A DNA stretch of 61,615 bases, from assembly GCA_019359015.1 (NCBI GenBank), contig JAHHID010000041.1:1-61615 (forward strand), in the 5' to 3' direction. Below are positions 17,914 to 27,200 of this stretch, one piece after another. The notes below the pieces were generated by a model. The model saw only the letters and a program-made list of their open reading frames with translations, was not told the DNA's origin and ran no database searches. The stretch is from Spirirestis rafaelensis WJT71-NPBG6. Lineage in GTDB: Bacteria; Cyanobacteriota; Cyanobacteriia; Cyanobacteriales; Nostocaceae. Both the position numbers and the translations under genes were made by a program. The first letter of the stretch is position 1; each line of letters begins with the position of its first letter.

Positions 17914-19620
17914 TTAGTGCGATCGCACTGTAGAATTTCCAGCTTTTCTTAACTGCCGCATCAGCAAAAATACTAATAATCCGATAATCATCCACTGACA
18001 GAAAAGCGCTAGAAAGACCGATGTAAATGACTCTGGGTATCCTGTGGGATATAACATCAGAAGTGGCGCAATGATTGAAAACAGCCACGCAATTGTATTG
18101 TTTCCTGGGTTGGAGAACAGCATAGCTACAATTACCAGTGGTAATATCATTACCGCACCCACCGCACCAGTAGCCCATAATACCCGTTGCTCAGTTTTCA
18201 TCAACAACATTAGTTGAGCTAAACCTGCATAAATCATAGCTAAATTAACAGCGAAAATTAGAGATAAAAAGGCTGGCATTACCTCATTAAAAGGGATGCC
18301 TGAAAGTAAAATGAATAAACTTAAAGCAGCGATGGCGATTATTGCATTTAAAGCAATCGCTACTAAACCCGGACTCTTTTCACTCCAAATTAAATCCTTA
18401 ATTAACTTGCTATTACCAAATTCCTTAAAAGTATAAAGGTGTCGGTAGCGTGCCCAATCATATAGCGTTTGTCGATGAGGATTGAGAGCTGCAATTAGAT
18501 ATAAAAATAGCCATAAATTAAAAAATAATAGGCTACCAATATTTCCATACATCGTATAACTAATCTTAGTTTTGGCAAAAACCAACTCTTGCCAATTAGC
18601 AAATCCTATTGTTAGGATTGCGAATAAAGATGTTAGTAAATAACTTAGCCCTTTACTCAACATAGTGGCATTTGGCTCACGGAAGCAACGCTGCAAAGAC
18701 TTCCAAATAAACCAAGTTCCCATAGCGTAAATCAACAAAACAAAGCCAACCGTAGTTACAAAATTAGCTCCCAGTGGTATGTTAAACCAATGCAAGCTTG
18801 CTAATTCTGAAGGAACAGGTTTTAAATAAGAATCAATTGAAAAATGCGGAATTAAGCAAACTGGGTTAATTAAATTCAATACAAAAAATGGATGTTCAGA
18901 TTGGCGTACTCCAGAAAACATTCCTGGTCTAGTTAATATAAGAAAACCCAAAACAGCACCGCTACCCAACCACGCTTGAAAACCGTTTAACCAAGAACCA
19001 ACTAAGCCAAATAACAATGCGCCACTATAATATAAAATGCAAGCACTAACAATAACTGCATAAAAGCTGAAAATCTCAACCAGGAGAATGTTTGCGGCTA
19101 AACCCGACCACAAATGTAAAGGAATTGCTAGGAATACTGCAAGATATAGCAGCATAGGCACACCTAGCATTTTACCTAATAAGATGCTTTGGGGTGACTG
19201 GGGACTTAAGCGAATAAAATTCAGCGTCTCACGACGTTGTTCATTAGCTAAATCACTAATAATTAGATAGGTTCCTGCAACTAAAATGGTGAAGCAGCCA
19301 ATAATACTCAGCCATGTAAATATATCTCTAAACCATAACTCCCAATTGATAATATAATTGCCCAAATCATCCTGTAAACATACCCGCGTAGGAACATTTA
19401 CATAAATGTCTTTTCCGGTGCAATATCTGTTGGTAATAGTCGGAATTGCATTTACAGCATTTTTAGTTACTACCTGCATTTGGAAATATAGAAGTAGTAA
19501 AAATTGACTCAAAAAAGAAATAAAAATCGCTAAGAAAACATTGCGTGGTTTAATACGACCTTTTATTTCTCGTAAAAATTGTGGATTCCAGTTTCCTAAA
19601 CGGTCTACAAAATTTTGCAT
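17914..19620 (-). CDS. ABC-2-type transporter permease (full length)
   Basis: A membrane subunit of about 568 residues and roughly a dozen hydrophobic segments, last gene of an exporter operon. The start is set at MQNFVDRLGNWNPQFLREIKGR to match its paralogue; an upstream ATG at 19638 adds six residues. The conserved cytoplasmic loop LANEQRRETLNFIRLSPQSPQSI probably contacts the ATPase. It is a paralogue of the preceding permease and shares this motif and overall order. Its C-terminal half is complete, which reveals the truncation of its partner. Substrate unknown. Confidence 0.85.
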   Translation of the reverse strand: MQNFVDRLGNWNPQFLREIKGRIKPRNVFLAIFISFLSQFLLLLYFQMQVVTKNAVNAIPTITNRYCTGKDIYVNVPTRVCLQDDLGNYIINWELWFRDIFTWLSIIGCFTILVAGTYLIISDLANEQRRETLNFIRLSPQSPQSILLGKMLGVPMLLYLAVFLAIPLHLWSGLAANILLVEIFSFYAVIVSACILYYSGALLFGLVGSWLNGFQAWLGSGAVLGFLILTRPGMFSGVRQSEHPFFVLNLINPVCLIPHFSIDSYLKPVPSELASLHWFNIPLGANFVTTVGFVLLIYAMGTWFIWKSLQRCFREPNATMLSKGLSYLLTSLFAILTIGFANWQELVFAKTKISYTMYGNIGSLLFFNLWLFLYLIAALNPHRQTLYDWARYRHLYTFKEFGNSKLIKDLIWSEKSPGLVAIALNAIIAIAALSLFILLSGIPFNEVMPAFLSLIFAVNLAMIYAGLAQLMLLMKTEQRVLWATGAVGAVMILPLVIVAMLFSNPGNNTIAWLFSIIAPLLMLYPTGYPESFTSVFLALFCQWMIIGLLVFLLMRQLRKAGNSTVRSH

Positions 19621-19669
19621 GATAGCAAAACTCTCCATGATTAGTAGTTAGGGATATGACTTACACGTC

Positions 19670-21268
19670 TTAAACGTTGATAGAAAACTTTGTAGTAAGC
19701 GCTTTAGCACTAAAGCGCTTACTACAACTAACATCAGCGTTTCCAAGTCCAAGTAAATTAGAGCTATGGTAAACATTTAAAATGGGTGCAACTACAATCC
19801 AAATTAGCAAGGGTGTAGTAACGATCGCTAAATTAATTGTCATTGCTATCAGTGCAATACTCTTCTCACCAAATATCAAATCTTTTAGCAAAGAGTTCTT
19901 CCAAACACCTTGATGTTTATACCTTGCCCAATCTTGTACAGCTTGACGGTGAGGTGAAAGAATTGCAATTAAACCAAGAAGCAGTACTAAGTTACAAAAT
20001 GCAAGCCAAATAAAATTCTGCCCTATCTGGGAATTAACATCGTACAAGCAAGTAGAAGGTTGGTTAACCGAACTAGGTGGGCAATAATTTTTTACATACT
20101 GCAAAGTGAATCCCCACATCATCACTTGCAAACCAGCTACAAGGAAATAACTGTGAAGCTTGCTGATAACAGCGGTATTGGGGTTACGAAAACAACGTTT
20201 CAATGCTTGCCAAATTCCGTAAGTACACAAGCTATAACTCAATAAATGGAAACCAACTATACTAGTAACATTTTTTCCAATCGGTAAATAGAAAAATTGC
20301 AATTGTTTCAGCGGTGAACCATTGTATATATGGTACAAATTGGGAAACAGATAATTTGTGATATTGAGAGGACTAAATAACCTAAACCAAGTCGTTGGAT
20401 TGTTAAAGTTTCCTCCCGAAGACGATGCCATCACCATCGTCATGATTAAGAATACTAAAACAGATCCACTACCTAACCAAGGTTGAAAACCATTGAACCA
20501 ACGACAAACCAAACCAAAAAGTAGCGCTGCACTAAAAAAGAAAATACAGCTAGCAGCAAGAACAGCGTAGAAACTAAAAATGTAACTTAAAGCGATATTA
20601 GCAGAGCGTCCAGCATACAAATGTAAAGGCACTGCCACTAAAGTTACCAGATAAAGTAAAATGGGTACTCCTAATAGCTTACCAGCCAAAATCTTAACTT
20701 CTGATTGGGGACTGAGGCGAATAAAATTTAGCGTGCCGCGACGTTCTTCATTAGCTAGGTTATTTATTAGTAAATAAGTTCCTGCTACTAATAGTGTGAA
20801 GATAAAAATCACACTTAAGGCTAGAAATAGATATTCCCAGTGATCTCGCCACCACAATTGCATATCTAATTGATTATTGGGACAAAAATTCTCTGAGATA
20901 TATTTGCTTAAAGCTTGATTTCTGGCATTTACTGATTTTAGTTCGGTTTGCAGATCAACAAGTGAAACTGTACTAGATGGTTTAGCTTTTTTTAAGTTTG
21001 ATATCGCTGTATGCAATGTGTTTGTTTGTCGAGACAGCGCGTTTTGTTGTTCGATATAAGATTTACTTAAATTACAGTATTGACCGACTATAGGGTATTT
21101 GTCAGCAGGAAACTCTCTTAACTGATAAAGGAATAATACTAGTTGACCGAGTAGCGATATAAGAAATGCGATCGCTACAGGAAAAATTTTCAGGCGACCT
21201 TTCAGTTCGCGCAATAATTGCGGATTCCAATCGCCTATTTTGTCTACAAAATTGAGCATCATAGTCAA
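19670..21268 (-). CDS. ABC-2-type transporter permease, C-terminally truncated
   Basis: A 532-residue paralogue of the adjacent permease. It begins MLNFVDKIGDWNPQLLRELKGR (start probably at 21259) and shares LANEERRGTLNFIRLSPQSEVKIL. It has an extra extracytoplasmic, partly coiled segment at about residues 45-115. After about residue 505 the sequence stops matching its paralogue and ends in an unrelated tail (GNADVSCSKRFSAKALTTKF), lacking roughly 120 C-terminal residues and several helices. The tail is partly encoded by the palindromic repeat at 19692-19725, which points to a repeat-associated rearrangement. It may be non-functional. Confidence 0.8.
   Translation of the reverse strand: MTMMLNFVDKIGDWNPQLLRELKGRLKIFPVAIAFLISLLGQLVLFLYQLREFPADKYPIVGQYCNLSKSYIEQQNALSRQTNTLHTAISNLKKAKPSSTVSLVDLQTELKSVNARNQALSKYISENFCPNNQLDMQLWWRDHWEYLFLALSVIFIFTLLVAGTYLLINNLANEERRGTLNFIRLSPQSEVKILAGKLLGVPILLYLVTLVAVPLHLYAGRSANIALSYIFSFYAVLAASCIFFFSAALLFGLVCRWFNGFQPWLGSGSVLVFLIMTMVMASSSGGNFNNPTTWFRLFSPLNITNYLFPNLYHIYNGSPLKQLQFFYLPIGKNVTSIVGFHLLSYSLCTYGIWQALKRCFRNPNTAVISKLHSYFLVAGLQVMMWGFTLQYVKNYCPPSSVNQPSTCLYDVNSQIGQNFIWLAFCNLVLLLGLIAILSPHRQAVQDWARYKHQGVWKNSLLKDLIFGEKSIALIAMTINLAIVTTPLLIWIVVAPILNVYHSSNLLGLGNADVSCSKRFSAKALTTKFSINV
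19692..19725. repeat. 16-bp perfect palindromic repeat
   Basis: Arms GTAGTAAGCGCTTTAG (19692-19707) and its complement (19710-19725) are separated by two bases. A similar inverted repeat (GTAGTTAGCGCTTC...) is at 61173-61215. It lies inside the aberrant 3' end of the truncated permease gene. Confidence 0.85.
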
Positions 21269-21342
21269 AAATCTTCCAAGAATGTGAATAGGCTAATAAT
21301 AATTAGCAATCCAAAACCCCAAATCCCAAATACCAAACTGGC

Positions 21343-22302
21343 TCAGGATGCTTGTTTATGACCGAGTTTGAGGAAAATTGTTTCCAGGTCTTCTTGAGTG
21401 CAGTGAAATTCGCTCAGGGTAATACCAGATTGTACAAGCGATCGCAACAGATTTGCACTATCTTCTTGACTCCCAGAAAAGTAGACGCGCACACCCTGTT
21501 TATCTGGCAGAATTTCCCACTCCTCCACCAAAGAATGATTCTTCAATTCGCTTAAAAGTGGTTCTAAATTTCCTAGAGTAGATAACAAAATTTGCTGGCG
21601 AGAAAGACGCTGATAAAGTTGTTTGAGTGAAGCACTTTCTACCAAAAAGCCAAGTTCCATAATTCCTACAGAAGTACACAGTTCTGCTAAATCGCTGAGA
21701 ACGTGCGAGGAAATTAATATTGTCATCCCAGCTTCTTGCAATGCTTTAATTATTTCCCGAAAGTGCATTCTGGCAATGGGGTCAAGCCCGGAAACTGGCT
21801 CATCTAGAAGCAATAAAATCGGTTCGTGGATAATTGTTCGCGCCAAACTCAGACGCTGCTTCATCCCCCGGGATAAAGTAGAAATCTGACTATGGCGTTT
21901 ATTGCCAAGTTGTATTAATTCTAAAACTTCATGTAAGCGTTGAGTGCGACGCGGTTCTCGCAAGCGATATAGACGCGCAAAATAATCGAGATAATCCCAA
22001 ACTGTGAGATCCTCATAAAGCGGATAGTCATCGGGTAAGTAGCCGAGACGACGTTTGAGAGTAGGATTACTTTTGTCGCGTACGAGGCGATCGCCATTAA
22101 TATAAATTTCACCCGTAGTCGGTTCTTCAGCAGTTGCCAACATCCGGATGAGAGTTGTTTTACCCGCTCCATTCGGACCAATCAGTCCGTAAACTTCACC
22201 TGCCTGGATCTCCAAATCAACATCATTAACCGCAACGTGGCGATCAAATTGCTTAGTGAGTCCACAGGTGCGAATTGCCATTTCTTTTACCATAGCTGCC
22301 AA
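21343..22302 (-). CDS. ABC transporter ATP-binding protein
   Basis: A 319-residue ATPase subunit. It has Walker A GPNGAGKTT (42-50), Q-loop region LGYLPDDYPLYEDLTVWDYL, signature LSRGMKQRLSLAR and Walker B ILLLLDEPVSGLD, followed by a C-terminal extension of about 100 residues as in DrrA/CcmA-type exporters. It is first in the leftward operon with two permeases, with short spacers. The true start may be Met8 (MAIRTCGLTKQF), as the first residues are atypical. Together the genes encode an exporter of unknown substrate. Confidence 0.92.
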   Translation of the reverse strand: MAAMVKEMAIRTCGLTKQFDRHVAVNDVDLEIQAGEVYGLIGPNGAGKTTLIRMLATAEEPTTGEIYINGDRLVRDKSNPTLKRRLGYLPDDYPLYEDLTVWDYLDYFARLYRLREPRRTQRLHEVLELIQLGNKRHSQISTLSRGMKQRLSLARTIIHEPILLLLDEPVSGLDPIARMHFREIIKALQEAGMTILISSHVLSDLAELCTSVGIMELGFLVESASLKQLYQRLSRQQILLSTLGNLEPLLSELKNHSLVEEWEILPDKQGVRVYFSGSQEDSANLLRSLVQSGITLSEFHCTQEDLETIFLKLGHKQAS

Positions 22303-22376
22303 GAGTGCGGTTTAACAGTTAACGTAACTTCTCTCTACAGCTTTTGTCAGGCTCGTTTCATAAATGGAAACTGACT

Positions 22377-22607
22377 TTACAAAAACTTAACATTAATACT
22401 AAGTGTTGCCCGCTTTTCATTTAGACCAGCAGGTGTCTGTTCTAACTCATCATCAATGACTTCGCTTCCCAGTATTTGCCATTGGGTGTTTTGACAACGA
22501 TTCAAAATCAGCATTACACCCTCAGCTTCTAAACGAATACGTTCCTGTGTCTGATCGTCAAAAGGACGATTGAGGCAACACACATCTAAATAAATTAAAA
22601 ACTCCAT
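22377..22607 (-). pseudogene. Truncated PIN-domain (VapC-like) protein
   Basis: A 76-residue frame starts like cyanobacterial PIN-domain toxins: IYLDVCCLNRPFDDQTQERIRLEAE, with the first catalytic Asp. It runs through GSEVIDDELEQTP and then diverges and stops. Whole proteins of this type are about 150 residues with further acidic residues, so this is a 5' fragment. No antitoxin gene is seen upstream, where the leuB promoter region lies. Confidence 0.7.
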
Positions 22608-22676
22608 TGGGACATGTTGCTAGGTATGATATTTAATCTGCAAGACGATCGCACATTTACCCAGTAAAAAGCAGTT

Positions 22677-23774
22677 ATGACTCAAAACTACCGCATTACC
22701 TTACTTCCCGGCGATGGCATTGGACCCGAAATTATGAACGTTGCGGTAGACGTCCTAAAAGTCGTCGGGAAGCAATTTGATCTACAGTTTGAATTTCAAC
22801 AAGCCCCGATTGGTGGTGCAGCAATTGACGCTACAGGCGAACCTCTGCCAATTGATACCTTAGAAATGTGTCGCAACAGTGATGCTGTGTTACTCGCCGC
22901 TATTGGTGGTTATAAGTGGGATTCTCTTCCATCCCATTTACGCCCAGAAGCCGGTTTACTCGGACTGCGTGCGGGTTTGGGACTTTTTGCCAATTTGCGC
23001 CCTGCGAAGATTTTACCACAGTTAATTGATGCCTCAACGTTGAAAAAAGAAGTTGTGGAAGGCGTAGATATTATGGTGGTGCGCGAACTTACAGGCGGAA
23101 TTTACTTTGGTAAACCCAAGGGAATTTTTGAAACAGAAACCGGTGAGAAGCGCGGTGTAAACACGATGGTTTACAGCGAATCGGAAATTGAACGCATCGG
23201 CAGAGTCGCGTTTGAAGCAGCGCGAAAACGTGGGGGTAAACTTTGTTCGGTGGATAAGGCGAATGTATTAGAAGTATCGCAGTTATGGCGCGATCGCATT
23301 ACTTCACTTTCTCAAGAGTATCCTGATATCGAACTCTCTCATCTGTATGTAGATAATGCCGCCATGCAATTGGTACGTGCTCCCAAACAGTTTGATACTA
23401 TCGTTACGGGCAACTTGTTCGGCGATATTCTCTCGGATGCGGCGGCGATGCTGACTGGTAGTATAGGTATGTTACCTTCTGCTAGTTTAGGCGCTTCGGG
23501 TCCTGGAGTGTTTGAACCTGTACACGGTTCAGCCCCAGATATAGCAGGACAAGATAAAGCAAATCCCTTGGCACAAGTTTTGAGTGCAGCAATGATGTTA
23601 CGCTACGGCTTAAATCAAAGTGCTGCCGCTGACAAAATCGAAAACGCAGTATTGCAAGTTTTAGAAAAAGGCGATCGCACCGGGGATATAATGTCTCCGG
23701 GAATGAATCTTTTGGGTTGTCGCTCTATGGGTGAGACACTCATTCAAGCTCTGGAATTCGGGGCTAGCGACTAA
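22677..23774 (+). CDS. leuB: 3-isopropylmalate dehydrogenase
   Basis: Oxidatively decarboxylates 3-isopropylmalate to the precursor of 2-oxoisocaproate in leucine synthesis, using NAD. The 365-residue protein has the start [16 protein letters not shown], the substrate region [13 protein letters not shown] and the family signature [21 protein letters not shown]-terminal [17 protein letters not shown] matches the NAD-binding region. It is monocistronic. The first enzyme of the pathway, leuA, lies 32 kb away in the same window on the other strand. Confidence 0.97.
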   Translation: MTQNYRITLLPGDGIGPEIMNVAVDVLKVVGKQFDLQFEFQQAPIGGAAIDATGEPLPIDTLEMCRNSDAVLLAAIGGYKWDSLPSHLRPEAGLLGLRAGLGLFANLRPAKILPQLIDASTLKKEVVEGVDIMVVRELTGGIYFGKPKGIFETETGEKRGVNTMVYSESEIERIGRVAFEAARKRGGKLCSVDKANVLEVSQLWRDRITSLSQEYPDIELSHLYVDNAAMQLVRAPKQFDTIVTGNLFGDILSDAAAMLTGSIGMLPSASLGASGPGVFEPVHGSAPDIAGQDKANPLAQVLSAAMMLRYGLNQSAAADKIENAVLQVLEKGDRTGDIMSPGMNLLGCRSMGETLIQALEFGASD

Positions 23775-23799
23775 GTAAGGCGTGTTTTCGCTCCTTGAA

Positions 23800-24112
23800 A
23801 AACCTCAGGCTGCAAGCCTGGGGCTACAAAAACAAAGCTCCGAAGTTATGACCGGAGGAAACCTCCCCAGTCCTGGAGTTTAGGCTAAAAGCACGCGATC
23901 GCTGCATCAAATTTAAGGAAATCTTCTTACTTAAGTACCTTCACCAATCGGAAGAAATTAATAGCTGACTTTTCTTTCGTAACTGCTAGTTCCCGATAAT
24001 CTACACCGCGTCGCGGCAAGGTAGCCTCCGAGCTTCTAGGGTGGTTCGGACAAAATTCAAAATTCACGCATTAGAGTTTTTCTTTATTTTGAATTTTTAA
24101 TTTTGAATTGAA
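23800..24112. repeat. Gene-free spacer with interspersed repeats
   Basis: No gene. It includes a CAGGCTGCAAGCCTGGGGCTACA element (23807-23829, related to one at 31507-31531) and an AT-rich part with repeated AATTCAAAATT/AATTTTGAATT motifs (24050-24112). Confidence 0.55.
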
Positions 24113-24135
24113 GCCCCCGACCTTCAGTCGGGGGC
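24113..24135. terminator. GC-rich hairpin between convergent genes
   Basis: Perfect 9-bp arms GCCCCCGAC (24113-24121) and GTCGGGGGC (24127-24135) flank a 5-nt loop. There is no T tract. It lies between convergent leuB and the large vWA gene and could end either transcript or be a repeat. Confidence 0.45.
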
Positions 24136-24155
24136 GCGTCACCGAGACAGGACTT

Positions 24156-24236
24156 GGAAAAAGGGGGAGGGTTTAAAGCAAGAGTGATTTATCCTGGGGA
24201 CTTCTAGACTGTCTAGAAGAACCCTCCCCTTTTTCT
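24156..24236. terminator. Nested inverted repeat, probable bidirectional terminator
   Basis: Outer arms GGAAAAAGGGGGAGGGTT (24156-24173) and AACCCTCCCCTTTTTC (24220-24235) enclose a perfect inner palindrome CTTCTAGAC-T-GTCTAGAAG (24201-24219). It carries T/A runs at both ends and lies 60 bp beyond the stop of the vWA gene, so it may terminate from both sides. A small mobile hairpin element is the alternative. Confidence 0.5.
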
Positions 24237-24295
24237 TGCGTCAAATTAGTCACCATCAAATTTGAGTTAACTTAGCTTTTAAAGCTAAAGTCTAC

Positions 24296-27200
24296 TTATT
24301 TGCTTCCTGGTAATTGCTGCGATTGCTGCCTCGGCTCTAACACAGGTTTGAACGGCTTGATGCTCTCAATGTCCACACAGTTGGTTCCATCCAGCTTGGT
24401 TCTGAGTTGAGCGCTGAAGGTGACTAGCGTCTCGACAAGAACCTCACGGTCAGTTAAGCAGCCTTTGATTGCCATGAGTTCGCCTAAAGTCCACTCATAA
24501 AGTTGTCTGTCTGCATTGTTGATGAGTACAGTCAATTCGCTCTTGGTTCTTATGATTTGGTTGAGAAGCTCATCCACCTTGATGTTGATGATATTCGCGA
24601 CCCGCGTGTTGAATGTGTCTCTATCGCCTATTATGTTGATCACTTCATCAACGTACTGTCTTACCAGACTTATGAATGTCTGATTCCACTCGTTGCGGAC
24701 GCTCGAAATCTTGATGTCAACATCTCTGTAGACGTTATTAATCTTGTTGTTAATTTCAGTACTATTAACAACCAAGTTGACAATCTCGTTGTTCACTTCA
24801 GTGTTGTTGGTTACAGTCTGCTGTAAGCGCTGGTCGATGTACTGATTTAATCCCTCATTGTTATTGACAATGTTTTGGGTAATCAGATGCAAGTTATTTC
24901 GTACCTTTTGCTCATAAGTGTTGTCAATTTGCTGGCTGACGTAGTTATTAAGCTCAGTATTGTTATTGACAAACTTCTGAGTGATGAGTGTGTTGAATGT
25001 GTCTGTGCCACCGATGATGTTGCTCAGTTCATCCACGTGCTGTGTAGCTAGATTGATGAATGTCCGATTCCACTCGTTGCGGAGGTTCTCAATCTTGTTA
25101 TTAATTTCAGTACTGTTGGCAACAACATTGACAATTTCGTTGTTCACTTCAGTGTTGTTGGTTACAGTCTGCTGTAAGCGTCGGTCGATGTACTGATTCA
25201 ATTCCTCATTGTTATTGACAATGTTCTGAGTAATCAGATGCAAGTTATTTTGTATTTTCCGCTCATAAGTGTTGTCAATTTGCTGGCTGACGTAGTTATT
25301 AAGCTCAGTATTGTTATTGACAAACTTCTGAGTGATGAGTGTGTTGAATGTGTCTGTGCCACCGATGATGTTGCTCAGTTCATCCACGTGCTGTGTAGCC
25401 AGATTGATGAATGTCTGATTCCACTCGTTGCGGAGGTTTGAAATCTTGTTGTTAATTTCAGTACTGTTGGCAACCAAGTTCACAATCTGGTTGTTAACTT
25501 CAGTGTTGTTGGTGACACTGTGCTGTAAGCGCTGGTCAATGTAGTTATTAAGCTCAGTATTATTGTTGACCAGCTTCTGAGTAATAACTGTGTTGAATGT
25601 GTCTGTGCCACCGATGATGTTGCTCAGTTCATTGACATGCTCTGTAGCCAGATTGATGAATGTCTGATTCCACTCGTTGCGGAGGTTTGAAATCTTGTTG
25701 TTAATTTCAGTACTGTTGGCAACCAAGTTCACAATCTGGTTGTTAACTTCAGTGTTGTTGGTGACACTGTGCTGTAAGCGCTGGTCAATGTAGTTATTAA
25801 GCTCAGTATTATTGTTGACCAGCTTCTGAGTAATAACTGTGTTGAATGTGTCTGTGCCACCGATAATGTTGCTCAACTCATCCACGTGCTGTGTAGCCAG
25901 ATTGATGAATGTCTGATTCCACTCGTTGCGGAGGTTTGAAATCTTGTTGTTAATTTCAGTACTGTTAGCAACGACGTTGACAATCTGGTTGTTCACTTCA
26001 TTGTTGTTGGTTACAGTCTGCTGTAAGCGCTGGTCGATGTAGTGGTTTAATTCCTCATTGTTATTGACAATGTTCTGAGTAATCAGATGCAAGTTATTTT
26101 GTACCTTTTGCTCATAGCTGCTGTCAATTTGCTGGCTGACGTAGTTATTAAGCTCAGTATTGTTATTGACAAGCTTCTGAGTGATAACCGTATTGAATGT
26201 ATCTGTGCCACCGATGATGTTGCTCAGTTCATCGACATGCTGTGTAGCCAGATTGATGAATGTCTGATTCCACTCGTTGCGGAGGTTAGAAATCTTGTTG
26301 TTAATTTCAGTGCTGTTGGCAACCAAGTTCACAATCTGGTTGTTAACTTCAGTGTTGTTGGTGACACTGTGCTGTAAACGCTGGTCGAAGTATTGGTTTA
26401 ATCCCTCATTGTTATTCACAATGTTTTGGGTAATCACTGGAATGTGATTTTGGATCTTTTGCTCATAGGTGCTGTCAATTTGCTGACTGACGTAGTTATC
26501 AAGGTCAGTATTGTTATTGACAATATTCTGAGTAATTAAGTTGATGTTATTGCGTACCTTCTGCTCTAAAGAGGAGTCGATTTGCTGATCGACATGCCGA
26601 TCAATGTGCTGGTTAAGTTCCTGCTTATTTACAAGGTTGTTGATAATTAATTCGACGTTGTTACGTATCTTTTGCTCGAAGGAGGAGTCGATTTGCTGAT
26701 CGACATGCCGATCAATGTACTGGTTGAGTTCCTGCTTACGTACAACGTTGTTGACAATTAACCCGATATTGTTACGTATCTTTTGGTCAAAGATTTGGTC
26801 GATTTGCTGATCGACATGCTGATCAATGTACTGGTTGATTTCTGGCTTATTTACAACGTTGTTAACAATTAATCCGATGTTGTTACGTATTCTTTGCTCA
26901 AAGGTTTGGTCAACGTACTGGTTGATCTGCTGGTTAATTTTCTTGGATATCTCAACGTTGATCTTATCTTCGACAAGTTTGTCTAAGTAGCTAGACCAGC
27001 TTTGTAATTGCTGGTTCAGGCTAAACTCCATCTGCTCTTGATAGGCATCCATTGTAAACCTGACTTTTGCCACTTCTACAGCCAGGCTTTTGAAGTGCTT
27101 CTCGTAGTTTTTCAGGAGCCACTGTTCGAGCTGATCCCAATACTTAGCCTCTAGTGTGACATCGTTTTGATCAATTACATTGATAGATGCATTAATCTGC

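Noticed and set aside
24503-26377. Plus-strand frames antisense to the repeat array of the vWA gene
   Set aside because: They repeat with the array and have no independent start sites or domains; shadows of the repeated coding strand.
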